Of a stretch of DNA of 64,000 bases, positions 26,086 through 36,310 are shown piece after piece. The notes beneath the pieces are model-generated. The model was not told where the DNA came from. It was given only the letters and a program-made list of their open reading frames with translations, and ran no database searches. Every line of letters begins with the position of its first letter. The first letter of the stretch is position 1. The DNA comes from Bifidobacterium vansinderenii. GTDB taxonomy: Bacteria; Actinomycetota; Actinomycetes; Actinomycetales; Bifidobacteriaceae. The stretch spans positions 120,829-184,828 of the forward strand of contig NZ_NEWD01000016.1 in NCBI RefSeq assembly GCF_002234915.1, in the 5' to 3' direction. A program made the translations under genes and the position numbers.

Positions 26086-27462
26086 CTATTCGGCGGGCTT
26101 CCAGCCCTCGACCACGTGCTGCGTGTTCTCCGAGTAGACCATGGAGTCGGCGGGCACGTCGTGGCGGACCACGGATCCGGCGCCGGTGGTCACTCCGTCG
26201 CCCACGGTCACCGGGGCCACGAACAGGTTGCCTGCGCCCACGTGCACGCCGGAGCCGATCTCGGTGTGGTGCTTGCGCTTGCCGTCGTAGTTGGCGGTGA
26301 TAGTGCCGCCGCCGATGTTGGTGTGCTCACCCACGTGCGCGTCGCCCACGTAGCTCAGGTGCGGCACCTTGGTGCCGTTGTCGATGTGCGCCTTCTTCAT
26401 TTCCACGAACGCGCCGGCCTTGGTGCCCTCGCCCAGTTCGTTGCCGGGGCGCAGGTAGGTCCACGGACCGATGTTGGCGGCCTTGCCGATGTGGCTGCCC
26501 TGCACGCGAGAGCGCTCGACCACGGCCTCCTCGTCGATCACCGCGTCGATCAGCGTGGTGTACGGGCCCACGACGGCACGCTCGCCGACGGTGGTGTGGC
26601 CCTGCAGGAAGCTGCCGGGCAGGACGGTCACGTCGCGGGCGAGTTCGACGTCGTCCTCGATCCACGTAGTGTCGGGGTCGAGGATCGTCACGCCGGCACG
26701 CATCCACGCCTCGCACACGCGGCGGTTGTGCTGCTTGGCGAGCGAGGCGAGCTGCACACGGTCGTTCACGCCTTCCACGGCCAGCGCGTCGGGCGCGGCG
26801 TAGGCGCCCACGCCGCCGAAGCCCTTGGCCTTCTCCAAGGCATCGGTCAGGTAGAACTCGCCCTGGGCGTTGTTGTTGGACAGACCGGCGATGGCCTGCG
26901 CCAGCACCTTGGCGTCGAACACGTACACCGACGTGTTCACCTCGTGCACGGCCAGCTCGGAGGAGTTGGCATCCTTCTGCTCCACGATGCGCAGCACGTG
27001 GCCCTCGGAATCGCGGATGATACGACCGTAGCCGGTCGGATCATCGAGGATGGTGGTCAGCACGGTGGCGGAGTTTCCGGACGCGGCGTGGAAGTCCATG
27101 AGCTGGCGCAGCGTGTCGCTGTCGAGCAGCGGCATGTCGGACGCGGCGATCAGCACGGATCCGTCCAGCTGGCCGTTTGCGGAGAGCTGCTCCATGGCGC
27201 ACTGCACGGCGCGGCCGGTGCCGGGGATGTCGTCCTGCTGCACGATGGTCACGTTCTCGTCGTACGAACGGGCGGCCGCGGCCACGCGCTCGGCCTGATA
27301 GTGCACCACCACGGCCAGAATGCCCGGGTCAAGCGCGCGAATAGACGACATCACACGATTGAGGAACGTCTTGCCGGCCAGAGTGTGCAGCACCTTCGGA
27401 TCGGCGGACTTCATGCGGGTGCCTTCACCGGCGGCCAGGATAATCGCGGCGCTGAATGCCAT
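26086..27462 (-). CDS. glmU: bifunctional N-acetylglucosamine-1-phosphate uridyltransferase/glucosamine-1-phosphate acetyltransferase
   Basis: 458 residues from MAFSAAII; AAGGAAA lies upstream, and a GTG at 27474 is an alternative start. The N-terminal pyrophosphorylase has LAAGEGTRMKSADPKVLH, and the C-terminal left-handed beta-helix acetyltransferase shows hexapeptide repeats and the conserved SYVGDAHVGEHTNIGGGTITANYDG. It makes UDP-GlcNAc for peptidoglycan. Transcribed leftward toward rsfS, with tRNA-Gln and its terminator upstream. An antisense open frame of similar length is a shadow. Confidence 0.98.
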   Translation of the reverse strand: MAFSAAIILAAGEGTRMKSADPKVLHTLAGKTFLNRVMSSIRALDPGILAVVVHYQAERVAAAARSYDENVTIVQQDDIPGTGRAVQCAMEQLSANGQLDGSVLIAASDMPLLDSDTLRQLMDFHAASGNSATVLTTILDDPTGYGRIIRDSEGHVLRIVEQKDANSSELAVHEVNTSVYVFDAKVLAQAIAGLSNNNAQGEFYLTDALEKAKGFGGVGAYAAPDALAVEGVNDRVQLASLAKQHNRRVCEAWMRAGVTILDPDTTWIEDDVELARDVTVLPGSFLQGHTTVGERAVVGPYTTLIDAVIDEEAVVERSRVQGSHIGKAANIGPWTYLRPGNELGEGTKAGAFVEMKKAHIDNGTKVPHLSYVGDAHVGEHTNIGGGTITANYDGKRKHHTEIGSGVHVGAGNLFVAPVTVGDGVTTGAGSVVRHDVPADSMVYSENTQHVVEGWKPAE

Positions 27463-27549
27463 GGGAATCTTCACTTTCCTTGTGATCGCGGATCCACATG
27501 GATCCGCTGTTGATGGTTGTCGATTGATTATCGTCCGATAATCGTCGAT

Positions 27550-27590
27550 ATGGAAAAGGGTCCGAACGACGCGAGCGTCATCGGACCCTT
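27550..27590 (-). terminator. terminator of tRNA-Gln
   Basis: AAGGGTCCGA and TCGGACCCTT form a perfect 10-bp stem; on the minus strand it is followed by TTTTCC. It lies between tRNA-Gln and glmU. Confidence 0.85.
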
Positions 27591-27599
27591 GTGGTCATG

Positions 27600-27670
27600 C
27601 TCCCCCACCTGGACTCGAACCAAGACAAAGGGTTCCAAAGACCCGTGTGCTGCCATTACACCATGGGGGA
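27600..27670 (-). tRNA. tRNA-Gln (anticodon TTG)
   Basis: Acceptor TCCCCCA pairs with TGGGGGA, discriminator G; anticodon loop CTTTGGA reads TTG with a GGGT/ACCC stem (the outermost pair is a C-T mismatch); T arm CTTGGTTCGAGTCCAGG. CCA not encoded. Confidence 0.94.
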
Positions 27671-27778
27671 ACGGCGGACGAACCGCCGAGTCTCTATTAT
27701 GCCATGACCTCGAGAACGTGACGGACGGAACCGCGGCACCGTTGGAATGTCAACCGTACCGCAGTGTGTCGCGATCGG

Positions 27779-28795
27779 TCAGGCGAACAGGAATCCCTGT
27801 CCGTGATGGGTCGGATAGGTGTCGAACAGCTCGGCCACCGAACCGTCGTTGAACACGGCCTTGATGGCGCTGGCCAGCAGCGGGGCGATGGACAGCACGG
27901 TCAGGCCTTCCCAACGCTTCTCCACCGGGATCGGCACGGTGTCGGTGAGCACGATCTCACGCGCGCCGCAGTTCTTGAGACGCTCCACCGCGGGACCGGA
28001 CAGCACGCCGTGCGTGGCGGCCACGGTGATGGACTTGGCACCGGCGTCCTTGAGCACCTGGCATGCACTGGCGATCGTACCGGCGGTGTCGATCAGATCG
28101 TCGACGAGCACGCAGTCCTTGCCCTTGACGTCACCGACCACACGGTTGGCGACGGTGTGGTTCGGGCGCGTGATGTCACGGGTCTTGTGCACGAATGCCA
28201 GCGGGCATCCGCCAAGACGCTGGGCCCACTGCTCGGCCACCTTGATGCGGCCGGCATCGGGCGACACGACGGCGATGTTGGACAGGTCAAGACGGTCACG
28301 CACATAATCCACCAGCACCGGCATGGCGATGAGATGGTCCACCGGACCGTCGAAGAAGCCCTGGGACTGCGCGGCGTGAAGGTCGACGCTCATGATGCGG
28401 TCGGCACCGGCGGTCGCCAGCAGGTCGAAGACCAGACGGCAGGAGATGGGCTCACGTCCGAGGTGCTTCTTGTCCTGACGGGAATAGCCGAGCATCGGGC
28501 ACACGGCGGTGATGGAACGGGCCGAAGCACGCTTGAGTGCGTCGATCATGATGAGCTGCTCCATGATCGACTTGTTCACCGGCGTGGTGTGGCTCTGCAG
28601 AACGAAGACGTCGGCGCCACGCACCGATTCGGTGTAGCGCACATACATCTCGCCATTGGCGAAATCATACGACGTCGTCTCCAGAATATCGATGCCAAGC
28701 TGGTCCGCCACATCGGTGGCCAGCCTGGGATGGGCCCTTCCGGTGACGAGAATGAGGTTCTTATCAGGCTTTCCTTCAAGGATTGCGCTCACCAT
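27779..28795 (-). CDS. prs: ribose-phosphate pyrophosphokinase
   Basis: 338 residues from MVSAILEGK, with GGAG before the ATG at 28795. PRPP synthetase motifs: NGEMYVRYTESVRGADVFVLQS, YSRQDKKHLGREPIS, VDLHAAQSQGFFDGPVDHL and the PRPP-binding loop CVLVDDLIDTAGTI. It makes PRPP for nucleotide, NAD and amino-acid synthesis. nadD lies upstream on the same strand after 106 nt; whether they share a transcript is unclear. Confidence 0.98.
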   Translation of the reverse strand: MVSAILEGKPDKNLILVTGRAHPRLATDVADQLGIDILETTSYDFANGEMYVRYTESVRGADVFVLQSHTTPVNKSIMEQLIMIDALKRASARSITAVCPMLGYSRQDKKHLGREPISCRLVFDLLATAGADRIMSVDLHAAQSQGFFDGPVDHLIAMPVLVDYVRDRLDLSNIAVVSPDAGRIKVAEQWAQRLGGCPLAFVHKTRDITRPNHTVANRVVGDVKGKDCVLVDDLIDTAGTIASACQVLKDAGAKSITVAATHGVLSGPAVERLKNCGAREIVLTDTVPIPVEKRWEGLTVLSIAPLLASAIKAVFNDGSVAELFDTYPTHHGQGFLFA

Positions 28796-28901
28796 ATCTC
28801 CAAACGTGTGTGAGGTCCGACGACAATTGCCCACTATAGAGGCCGACTTTGACAGCCAACCTATGCTCAGGCCGTGATTTTCCTTGGAATATCAATGATG
28901 A

Positions 28902-29624
28902 TCAGTGATAGAGGCCGTGTTTCGAGATGTACTGAACCACGCCGTCCGGCACGAGATACCACACCGGTTCGCCGTCGCGGCTGCGGCGGCGCACATCCGT
29001 CGACGAGATCGCCAGCGCGGGGATCTCGAGCATGTCGACCGCACGCGCCGGCACGTCCAGCGTCTGCAGGTCAGGCGAGTATCCGGGACGGGAGACTGCC
29101 ACGAAATGAGCGAGTCCCCACATCTCGTCGGCGTCCTTCCACCGCATGATCTCGGCCACCGCGTCCGCTCCGGTGATAAAGAACAGCTCGGCGTCCGGAC
29201 GGGCCGCATGGATGTCGCGCAGCGTGTCGATCGTGTAGGTCACGCCGGGACGGTCGATATCCACGCGGGAGACGGTGAACTGCGGGTTCGACGCCGTGGC
29301 GATCACGGTCATCAGATACCGGTCCTCGGCATTGGTCACGGCCTTGTCGAGCTTGAACACGGGCCGGCCGGTGGGTACGAACACCACCTCGTCGAGGTCA
29401 TACACCCACGCCACCTCGGACGCGGCCACAAGATGACCGTTGTGAATCGGGTCGAACGTTCCGCCCATGATGCCGATGCGCGGAACACGATGCCGATTGC
29501 CACGCGCCGAACGACGGCCCCACGAGCCCTTGCCCAGCCCGCTGAGCTCAGACATGTTCCGCGACGGCAGCTCGTTCAAGGCGGACGAGTCGTTCATGGA
29601 GGATTCGCTCGCCGTGCCGCTCAT
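28902..29624 (-). CDS. nadD: nicotinate-nucleotide adenylyltransferase
   Basis: 240 residues. The nucleotidyltransferase signature is in [21 protein letters not shown] (GxFDPxHxGH) and the C-terminal ISSTDVRRR loop matches NadD. It forms deamido-NAD from NaMN. The first 45 residues (MSGTASESS onward) are Ser/Arg-rich and not part of the fold; in-frame ATGs at about 29597 and 29555 are alternatives. The chosen ATG overlaps the stop of the preceding unknown gene (ATGA). Confidence 0.96.
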   Translation of the reverse strand: MSGTASESSMNDSSALNELPSRNMSELSGLGKGSWGRRSARGNRHRVPRIGIMGGTFDPIHNGHLVAASEVAWVYDLDEVVFVPTGRPVFKLDKAVTNAEDRYLMTVIATASNPQFTVSRVDIDRPGVTYTIDTLRDIHAARPDAELFFITGADAVAEIMRWKDADEMWGLAHFVAVSRPGYSPDLQTLDVPARAVDMLEIPALAISSTDVRRRSRDGEPVWYLVPDGVVQYISKHGLYH

Positions 29625-30184
29625 GCCTGACCCCCGGCGCGCTGCTCCGCGTCCTCGACCTTCGACTCGTTTTCCACCTCGCTGGCGCTGCCGCTGGAAT
29701 CCGGGTCGATGCGGTCCATGTCCTCGTCCCATTCCTCCTGCACCACGCGGCGGATCTCCGCGAACGTGGGCAGCGGGAAGCCTGGCTGGAACCGCTTGCG
29801 GATCTCCGCCACCTGCTCCGAGATACGAATCAGCACGTCGGTCATGCCGTCGATGCTGTTCTCGCGCTCGCATTCGCGGAAGCGGGAGATGTACTCCTCC
29901 ATCATCTTCACGTGTCCGGTGATGACTCTCAGCTCGTCGCCCTGCACATCGACTACGTCCTCGGCGTCCGTGTCGGGCCAGCCGATCAGCACCGCGTCCG
30001 CATACTCCAGCGCGGCGCGCTGCGGCGCCGTGGGAATGCCGTCCTCGATCTGCACCAGGAACACGTAGCGGACGATGCTCAGTCGTTCCGCGGCCACGCG
30101 CAGCCATATGTTGCGTTCTCCGGAGGCTTCGGCCCGGCGGACCATCTCGTCGAAGTCGTACTCGTTCTCGTTGTTCTCGCTCAT
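29621..30184 (-). CDS. conserved hypothetical protein between proA and nadD
   Basis: 187 residues, acidic, starting [22 protein letters not shown]. It overlaps the proA stop and the nadD start by ATGA at both ends, so it is translated as part of a coupled proA-unknown-nadD unit. I do not recognise a domain. It appears mostly helical, with a core around [22 protein letters not shown] and [21 protein letters not shown]; the tail is Ser/Glu-rich and likely disordered. No catalytic motif or membrane segment is visible. Confidence 0.8.
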   Translation of the reverse strand: MSENNENEYDFDEMVRRAEASGERNIWLRVAAERLSIVRYVFLVQIEDGIPTAPQRAALEYADAVLIGWPDTDAEDVVDVQGDELRVITGHVKMMEEYISRFRECERENSIDGMTDVLIRISEQVAEIRKRFQPGFPLPTFAEIRRVVQEEWDEDMDRIDPDSSGSASEVENESKVEDAEQRAGGQA

Positions 30185-31482
30185 GCGCGCACCTGTCCCG
30201 TTCCGTATCCGATCCACTTGGTCGTCGTCAGCTCCTCCAGTCCCATGGGGCCGCGGGCGTGCATCTTCTGCGTGGAGATGCCGAGTTCGGCGCCCAGTCC
30301 GAACATGCCGCCGTCGGTGAAGCGCGTGGAGGCGTTGACCATCACCACGGCCGAGTCGATGCGGCTGGTGAAGCGTTCGATATGCGAGTAGTCCTCGGAG
30401 ATGATCGCCTCGGTGTGGCCGGTGGAGTACGTGTTGATATGGTCGATGGCCTCGTCGAGCGAGTTCACCACCTTGATGCCCATCTCGTAGTCGAGATATT
30501 CGGTGGACCAGTCCTCGTCGGTGGCGGGTTCGATGTCGAGTCCGTCGATGCCGGCGTTGACGATGATGCTCAGCGAGGCCTCGTCGGCGTGCAGCCTCAC
30601 GCCATGCTCGGTGAGCGCATGCGCCACCACGGGGAGGAACTCCTCCGCGACCGACGCGTGCACGAGCAGCTTCTCCGCGGCGTTGCACACGCCCACGCGC
30701 TGCGTCTTGGCGTTGATGATGATCGGCAGCGCCTTGGCGAGGTCTCCCGATTCGTCGACGTAGATATGGACGTTGCCCGCGCCGGTCTCGATGACCGGCA
30801 CCTTGGAGTTCTCCACCACGGCGCGGATCAGGCCGGCGCCGCCGCGCGGCACCAGCAGGTCGATGTGGCCGCGCGCCTGCATCATGGCGGTGGCGCCGTC
30901 ACGGCCGAACCGGTCGACGCTGGCCACCAGCGACGGATCGAAGCCGTGGGCGGTCAGCACGTCGCCGATCACCGCAAGCGTGGCCTCGTTGGTGCGTCGG
31001 GCGGCGTGGCCGCCACGCAACAGCGCTGCGTTGCCCGACTTGAGGCACAGCGATGCCACGTCGACGGTCACGTTCGGACGGGCCTCGTAGATCATGCCGA
31101 TCACGCCGATCGGCACGCGGATCTGATTGAGTCGCATGCCATTGGGCAGATTGCGGCCTCGCACCATCTCCCCCACCGGGTCCGGCAGCGTAGCCACGTT
31201 GCGTACACCATCCACGGTGGATGCGATGCGGTTCGCGTCGAATCGCAGACGATCGAGCAATCCCTGGCTCATGCCTGATTCGCGAGCCTCGGCCATGTCC
31301 TCGGCGTTGGCGCGTTCGATGGTCTCGGCGGCGGCTACCAGAGCGTCGGCGATGTCGAGCAGCAGCGCGTTCTTGACCTCGGTGTTCGCCCCTGCAAGCG
31401 CTCGTTGGGCGTGTGCGGCCTCGTCGGCCATGGCGCACACCGCGTCGAAGACGCCGTCCGCCGGGCTGTTCTGTTCGGCCAT
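30181..31482 (-). CDS. proA: glutamate-5-semialdehyde dehydrogenase (gamma-glutamyl phosphate reductase)
   Basis: 433 residues from MAEQNSP; GGAGGGGAG precedes the ATG at 31482. ALDH-fold with [51 protein letters not shown] and the catalytic cysteine in [14 protein letters not shown]; the C-terminal [17 protein letters not shown] is also typical. It reduces glutamyl 5-phosphate to the semialdehyde in proline synthesis. proB is not in the window. First gene of the coupled group leading to nadD. Confidence 0.98.
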   Translation of the reverse strand: MAEQNSPADGVFDAVCAMADEAAHAQRALAGANTEVKNALLLDIADALVAAAETIERANAEDMAEARESGMSQGLLDRLRFDANRIASTVDGVRNVATLPDPVGEMVRGRNLPNGMRLNQIRVPIGVIGMIYEARPNVTVDVASLCLKSGNAALLRGGHAARRTNEATLAVIGDVLTAHGFDPSLVASVDRFGRDGATAMMQARGHIDLLVPRGGAGLIRAVVENSKVPVIETGAGNVHIYVDESGDLAKALPIIINAKTQRVGVCNAAEKLLVHASVAEEFLPVVAHALTEHGVRLHADEASLSIIVNAGIDGLDIEPATDEDWSTEYLDYEMGIKVVNSLDEAIDHINTYSTGHTEAIISEDYSHIERFTSRIDSAVVMVNASTRFTDGGMFGLGAELGISTQKMHARGPMGLEELTTTKWIGYGTGQVRA

Positions 31483-31522
31483 GAAACTCCCCTCCGTATG
31501 CGTGAAACGTCCGTTCATGCCA

Positions 31523-31569
31523 ATATACCGCCATATCCTCCCCAAGGCGGGGTGGACATGGCGGTATAT
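31523..31569. repeat. 12-bp perfect inverted repeat between glyA and proA
   Basis: ATATACCGCCAT (31523-31534) and ATGGCGGTATAT (31558-31569) flank an inner CCCC/GGGG stem. No T run follows on either strand. It could be a glyA terminator-like structure or a cruciform; a second small hairpin (GACCGTC/GACGGTC) lies nearer the glyA stop. Confidence 0.6.
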
Positions 31570-31623
31570 GTCAACGTCAGCGACGACCGTCAGCGACGGT
31601 CATCGAACACCGACCGGTGGGGA

Positions 31624-32934
31624 TCAGTGCACCTGATCGAGTCCCGGGTACAGCGGGAAGTCCTCGACGAGCTTGTCGACGCGGGCCTTGAGTGCCTCCA
31701 CATCGGCGGACTTGCCGGCGGCGAGCGCGGTGCCGATGATGTCGGCCACCTCCTCGTATTCCTTGGGTCCGAAGCCGCGGGTGGCCAGGGCGCTGGTGCC
31801 GATGCGCAGACCGGAGGCCACGGAGGCCGGGCGCGGGTCGAACGGCACGGTGTTGCGGTTGATGGTGATGCCGCACTGGGCGAGCAGGTCCTCGCCCTGC
31901 TGGCCGTCCATCTCGCTGTTGCGCAGGTCCACCATCACCAGGTGCACGTCGGTGCCGCCGGTGAGCACGGAGATGCCGTTGGCCTTCACGTCGTCGGCGG
32001 TGAGGCGGTCGGCGAGGATCTTGGCGCCGTCGAGCGTGCGCTGCATGCGGTCCTTGAATTCGGGGGTGCCGGCCACCTTGAAGCTCACGGCCTTGCCGGC
32101 GATCACGTGCATGAGCGGGCCGCCCTGCTGGCCGGGGAACACGGCGGAGTTGAGCTTCTTGGCGTACTCCTGCTTGGCCAGGATGAAGCCGGAGCGCGGG
32201 CCGCCGAGCGTCTTGTGCGCGGTGGAGGACACCACGTCGGCGTACGGCACCGGGCTCGGGTGGAGTCCGGCGGCGACCAGACCGGCGAAGTGGGCCATGT
32301 CGACCCAGAACTTGGCGCCGACCTCGTCGGCGATCTCCTTCATGGCCTTGAAGTCTTCGATGCGCGGGTAGGCGCTCCAGCCGCCGATGATCATGGCGGG
32401 GTGGGTTTCCAGCGCGCGCTGGCGGATGATCTCCGGATCGATGCGGAAGGTCTCCGGGTTCACGCCGTAGGCTTCGGCGTGGTAGAAGCGGCCGGAGAAG
32501 TTGATCTTCATGCCGTGGGTGAGGTGGCCGCCGTGGTCGAGCGCCAGACCGAGCACGGTGTCGCCGGGCTTGACGAGCGCCTGGTAGACGGCGGCGTTGG
32601 CCTGGGCGCCGGAGTGGGGCTGCACGTTGGCGTATTCGGCGCCGAACAGTTCCTTGGCGCGGTTGCGGGCGATGGTCTCGAGCTTGTCGACCTGCTCGCA
32701 TCCGCCATAGTAGCGGCGGCCCGGGTAGCCTTCGGCGTACTTGTTGGTCAGCACGGAGCCCTGCGCCTGCAGCACGGCACGCGGCACGAAGTTCTCGGAG
32801 GCGATCATCTCGAGGCCGTCCTGCTGACGATGCAGCTCTCCGGTCAGGATATCGGCGATCTCGGGATCGGCCTCGGCAATCGGCGCGTTGAACGCGTCGC
32901 CCGGCTTCTGGGGGTAGGACGTCTGTTCCGTCAT
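31624..32934 (-). CDS. glyA: serine hydroxymethyltransferase
   Basis: 436 residues from MTEQTSYP, with GAGGAG before the ATG at 32934. PLP enzyme with the Schiff-base lysine in [16 protein letters not shown], plus [23 protein letters not shown] and [14 protein letters not shown]. It interconverts serine and glycine and supplies one-carbon units. Divergent from thrC across a 223-nt intergenic region, a pairing of linked amino-acid pathways (threonine, serine, glycine). Confidence 0.99.
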   Translation of the reverse strand: MTEQTSYPQKPGDAFNAPIAEADPEIADILTGELHRQQDGLEMIASENFVPRAVLQAQGSVLTNKYAEGYPGRRYYGGCEQVDKLETIARNRAKELFGAEYANVQPHSGAQANAAVYQALVKPGDTVLGLALDHGGHLTHGMKINFSGRFYHAEAYGVNPETFRIDPEIIRQRALETHPAMIIGGWSAYPRIEDFKAMKEIADEVGAKFWVDMAHFAGLVAAGLHPSPVPYADVVSSTAHKTLGGPRSGFILAKQEYAKKLNSAVFPGQQGGPLMHVIAGKAVSFKVAGTPEFKDRMQRTLDGAKILADRLTADDVKANGISVLTGGTDVHLVMVDLRNSEMDGQQGEDLLAQCGITINRNTVPFDPRPASVASGLRIGTSALATRGFGPKEYEEVADIIGTALAAGKSADVEALKARVDKLVEDFPLYPGLDQVH

Positions 32935-33157
32935 GGTGCTCCTCACTTCGTTGCACACGGATGTTGAATGACCCGTTCAGTTTAGGACGGCGTTTGTAAC
33001 GAACCAATTCACACAACGGTTTTGTCTCATAAACGTTGTGCGTTAGCCGCGGTCATGCGCAAGCCGTATGAGATGGATGACCGTGCTTGCCCAGCGCTGC
33101 CGGTAGACTGGCGGCTGTCCACACAATGTTTTCTAGGAGATTCCGAGGGTTTTGACC

Positions 33158-34642
33158 GTGACCACTTTCCACAGCACGCGCAGCACCACCGATTCGCTCA
33201 CCGCCAAGCAGGCCATCCGCAAGGGCATCGCCGACGACGGCGGTCTGTTCGTCTCCGATTCGCTGGGTTCCGAACACGTCGATATCGCCTCCCTGGCGGG
33301 CAAGAGCTACCAGCAGATCGCGCAGACCGTGCTCGCCAAGCTGCTGCCGGACTTCACCGAGGAGGAGCTGGCCGACTGCATCCGCGAGGCCTACGGCGAC
33401 CAGTGGTCCGATCCGGCCATCACGCCGCTCAAGCCCCTGGGCGACGACTACATCCTCGAACTGTTCAACGGCCCGACGAGCGCCTTCAAGGATGTGGCGC
33501 TGCAGATCCTGCCGCGGTTCATGGCGCGTACCACGCCGGCGGACGGCGATCCGGACGAGAAGATCATGATCCTCACCGCCACGTCCGGCGATACGGGCAA
33601 GGCCGCGCTGGCCGGCTTCGCCGACGCGCCGGGCACCGCCATCACCGTGTTCTATCCGGAGGGCAAGGTCAGCCAGGTCCAGCAGCTGCAGATGACCACG
33701 CAGGCCGGCGCCAACGTGAACGTGTGCGCGGTCAAGGGCAACTTCGACGATGCGCAGACCGCCGTCAAGCGCATCTTCGGCGACAAGGATCTTGCTTCCG
33801 AGCTCGCCGACAAGTCGCACACGGTGCTCTCCTCCGCCAATTCGATCAACGTGGGCCGTCTGGTGCCGCAGGTGGTGTACTACTTCGCCGCCTACGCGCA
33901 GCTGCTCGAGGATCAGGTGATCAACGTGGGCGACGAGGTGGAGTTCTGCGTGCCCACCGGCAACTTCGGCGACATCCTGGCCGGTTACTACGCCAAGCTG
34001 CTCGGCCTGCCGGTCAAGCACCTGATCGTCGCCTCCGACAAGAACAACGTGCTGTTCGACTTCCTGACCACGGGCACGTACAACCGTCAGCGCCCGTTCT
34101 TCCAGACCATCTCCCCCTCGATGGACATCCTCGTCTCGTCGAACCTGGAGCGCATGCTCTACTACTTCTCCGAGAAGGACACCCGTCTGATCTCCATGCT
34201 CATGAACGACCTCAACCAGTGGGGCGCGTTCGAGGTGCCCGAGCAGATGCTGGCCAAGATCCGTTCCCTGTTCGGCTGCGGCTGGGCCGATGAGGATCAG
34301 GTGCGCGAGTCGATTCACGACTGCTGGGAGAAGAACCATTACGTGATCGATCCGCACACGGCGTGCGGCTACTTCGTGATGCAGCAGATTCCGCGCGACC
34401 CGCTGACGCCGCGCGTGCTGCTGAGCACCGCCAGCCCGTACAAGTTCCCGCGTGTGGTCAACGAGTCGCTCGGTCTGGACGCCGAGGGCACCGACTTCGA
34501 GTGCATGGATGTACTCGCCAAGGCCACCGGCACGACGGCTCCGGCCGCGCTGCGAGGACTGGAGACCGCTGACGTGCGTTTCGACGACGTGGTGGAGATC
34601 GACGCGATGAAGGACTACGTCCGCACCGCCGCCGAAAAGTAG
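33158..34642 (+). CDS. thrC: threonine synthase
   Basis: About 494 residues. The PLP lysine lies in NGPTSAFKDVALQIL; other conserved parts are YGDQWSDPAITPL, ATSGDTGKAALAGFAD, VPTGNFGDILAGYYA and a C-terminal catalytic domain. It converts O-phosphohomoserine to threonine. The start is taken as the GTG at 33158 with GAGGG eight bases upstream; a TTG at 33152 would add two residues. A palindromic terminator follows the stop. Confidence 0.98.
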   Translation: MTTFHSTRSTTDSLTAKQAIRKGIADDGGLFVSDSLGSEHVDIASLAGKSYQQIAQTVLAKLLPDFTEEELADCIREAYGDQWSDPAITPLKPLGDDYILELFNGPTSAFKDVALQILPRFMARTTPADGDPDEKIMILTATSGDTGKAALAGFADAPGTAITVFYPEGKVSQVQQLQMTTQAGANVNVCAVKGNFDDAQTAVKRIFGDKDLASELADKSHTVLSSANSINVGRLVPQVVYYFAAYAQLLEDQVINVGDEVEFCVPTGNFGDILAGYYAKLLGLPVKHLIVASDKNNVLFDFLTTGTYNRQRPFFQTISPSMDILVSSNLERMLYYFSEKDTRLISMLMNDLNQWGAFEVPEQMLAKIRSLFGCGWADEDQVRESIHDCWEKNHYVIDPHTACGYFVMQQIPRDPLTPRVLLSTASPYKFPRVVNESLGLDAEGTDFECMDVLAKATGTTAPAALRGLETADVRFDDVVEIDAMKDYVRTAAEK

Positions 34643-34681
34643 GCCGTTCGCCGGGCGGTGCCCGGTAAACGCAACACGTTT

Positions 34682-34713
34682 ATGCCGGCTCTCCTCGATG
34701 AGGGAGCCGGCAT
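34682..34713. terminator. bidirectional terminator between thrC and the DUF1648 gene
   Basis: ATGCCGGCTC and GAGCCGGCAT pair around a short Ser-loop-like CTCCTCGATGAGG core, followed by TATTGTAT on the plus strand and AAACG-side sequence on the minus. It sits between convergent genes. Confidence 0.75.
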
Positions 34714-34727
34714 TATTGTATGGATCG

Positions 34728-35849
34728 CTATATCATCACAGCAAAGGCGATGCTGCCGAGGCATAGAGCCATCAGCGCGAGCATGATCACCCATGTGAGC
34801 GGGCGGGCGAAGTTGCACGTCCAGCCCACGCCGAAGCGCTTGGGCACCATCACAGCCGGATCGTCGGGATTCCAGTAGAACACGCCCGCCTTCCAATGCC
34901 GGTCGTCGTCGGAAGCCGCATCGCGGTCATCATCGGCACGGCTCGCCGCATAGACCCGCGAGCCGTTCTGTCCGTAGATCAGTCCGATCATCACCGCGGC
35001 CGCGAGCGCGGCAACGGCGACGACCATCATGATCAGTCCGATCATGTCGAGACCCACCACGCCGATCATGCTCAGCTGCAAGCCCAGACCGATGCCCATC
35101 GCCACCAGCGGGCCGGCCACGATCAGGTAGACGCTCCACACCTTCAAAAACACGCCATATGCGTAGGCGGAGGATACGGGACGATTCGGGTTGATCGGCT
35201 TCTTCGCATGCAACAGCACCAGATGCGAAACCGTCATCAGAACGGCAAGCATCAGCTGCAGTCCGACGGCATACCATATGAGTATCGGACTCTTGTCCAC
35301 CCATGAGTCGATCTCGCCAGCGGCGTTCATATGCATGGGCACCCGCTGCGGCATGTCGGAGTATCCCAGATTTCCCACAACGAGCGTGACGGCGAGCGCG
35401 GGAACATGCAACAGCTCCCATGTGAGCCCCAGCGGGCGCGGCATTCTCTCCCCCACCAGCACAGTCCGGCGTGACGAGTCCGTCTTCCAACCGTGTTCGT
35501 GTTTGAGTGTCAGCATATGCCGACGGCAGATCTGTTGCGCGGCAAATCCGACCGGCAGCTGCAGCAGCATAGCCACGGTCATGATCACCATGGCCGAGAC
35601 GGCGCCACGACGCCACCACATCAGGGCTGCGATGACGATCATGATGACCGCGGCCATGCTCACCGCCGCAGCGTAGGCACGCTTGAGTCCGCGCACCTGA
35701 TCGTCCGTATGCGCGCTGCTCGGCACGGAGACGCCGAAGCATTCGCGCCGGTCGGCCACCCATGGCATCGCAGCCATGGCGATGGCGACGAGCGCGGCCA
35801 GCAGAAACGTAATCAGCGTCATGATCGTGACGCTTGTCGTCGTGTTCAT
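34728..35849 (-). CDS. DUF1648/DUF5808 membrane protein
   Basis: 373 residues with about eight hydrophobic segments. The DUF1648 motif is visible as RVPMHMNAAGEIDSW after the third or fourth segment, and the C-terminal region reads AGVFYWNPDDPAVMVPKRFG then GWTCNFARP, the pattern of DUF5808. Such SdpI-like proteins are linked to antimicrobial peptide immunity in Bacillus but function here is unknown. The ATG overlaps the stop of the upstream GntR regulator (ATGA), so the two are one autoregulated operon. Confidence 0.85.
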   Translation of the reverse strand: MNTTTSVTIMTLITFLLAALVAIAMAAMPWVADRRECFGVSVPSSAHTDDQVRGLKRAYAAAVSMAAVIMIVIAALMWWRRGAVSAMVIMTVAMLLQLPVGFAAQQICRRHMLTLKHEHGWKTDSSRRTVLVGERMPRPLGLTWELLHVPALAVTLVVGNLGYSDMPQRVPMHMNAAGEIDSWVDKSPILIWYAVGLQLMLAVLMTVSHLVLLHAKKPINPNRPVSSAYAYGVFLKVWSVYLIVAGPLVAMGIGLGLQLSMIGVVGLDMIGLIMMVVAVAALAAAVMIGLIYGQNGSRVYAASRADDDRDAASDDDRHWKAGVFYWNPDDPAVMVPKRFGVGWTCNFARPLTWVIMLALMALCLGSIAFAVMI

Positions 35850-36310
35850 GATGACCTCCTTGACGAGACATCGTTGCCGGAACGTCGTCCCTCATCCCGG
35901 CTCGGGTTCTGCAACCCGTAGATCGATGCGCATTGGTGGCGTACGGTGTCGAGGAACGACTCCGCCGTGCCGCCGCGTGCCTTGTGCTCAAGGATGATTC
36001 GGCGCAGCTCATTATTCATGGCGGACCATTGCGCGCCATCCACGGCGGCCGAACCATGGCCTGCTTCGTCACGACGTTCGGCGACGACCGCACCGGATCC
36101 TCGGCGCATGTTCAGGTATCCGTCGTCGCGCAGCAATGCGTAGGCCTTGTTGACGGTGTGCAGATTGACGCCGAGATCCACGGCCAGCGATCGGACGCTG
36201 GGCAGTTTGTCACCGGGGACCAGTTCGCCATTGGCGATGGCCTCGATGACCTGTCGCCGCAGCTGTTCGTAAATGGGCACGTCGTCGCTTTGATCGATTT
36301 CGATGATCAC
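35846..36310 (-). CDS. GntR-family (YtrA-like) transcriptional repressor
   Basis: 154 residues. A winged helix-turn-helix fills the N-terminal 75 residues: PIYEQLRRQVIEAIANGELVPGDKLPSVRSLAVDLGVNLHTVNKAYALLRDDGYL, followed by RRGSGAVV. The effector domain is a short helical tail, as in the YtrA subfamily, which usually controls adjacent membrane or ABC transporter genes. It overlaps the DUF1648 gene and sits just below a perfect palindrome (36343-36363), its probable operator. Confidence 0.92.
   Translation of the reverse strand: MIIEIDQSDDVPIYEQLRRQVIEAIANGELVPGDKLPSVRSLAVDLGVNLHTVNKAYALLRDDGYLNMRRGSGAVVAERRDEAGHGSAAVDGAQWSAMNNELRRIILEHKARGGTAESFLDTVRHQCASIYGLQNPSRDEGRRSGNDVSSRRSS

Noticed and set aside
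26116..27513. A plus-strand open frame over glmU
   Set aside because: glmU in the opposite strand carries all catalytic motifs; the other is a shadow.
31523..31569. A proA riboswitch or attenuator
   Set aside because: The 12-bp inverted repeat lacks conserved riboswitch blocks or a T run; kept only as a repeat.
31405..32967. A plus-strand 520-codon open frame over glyA
   Set aside because: glyA is clearly coding on the minus strand.
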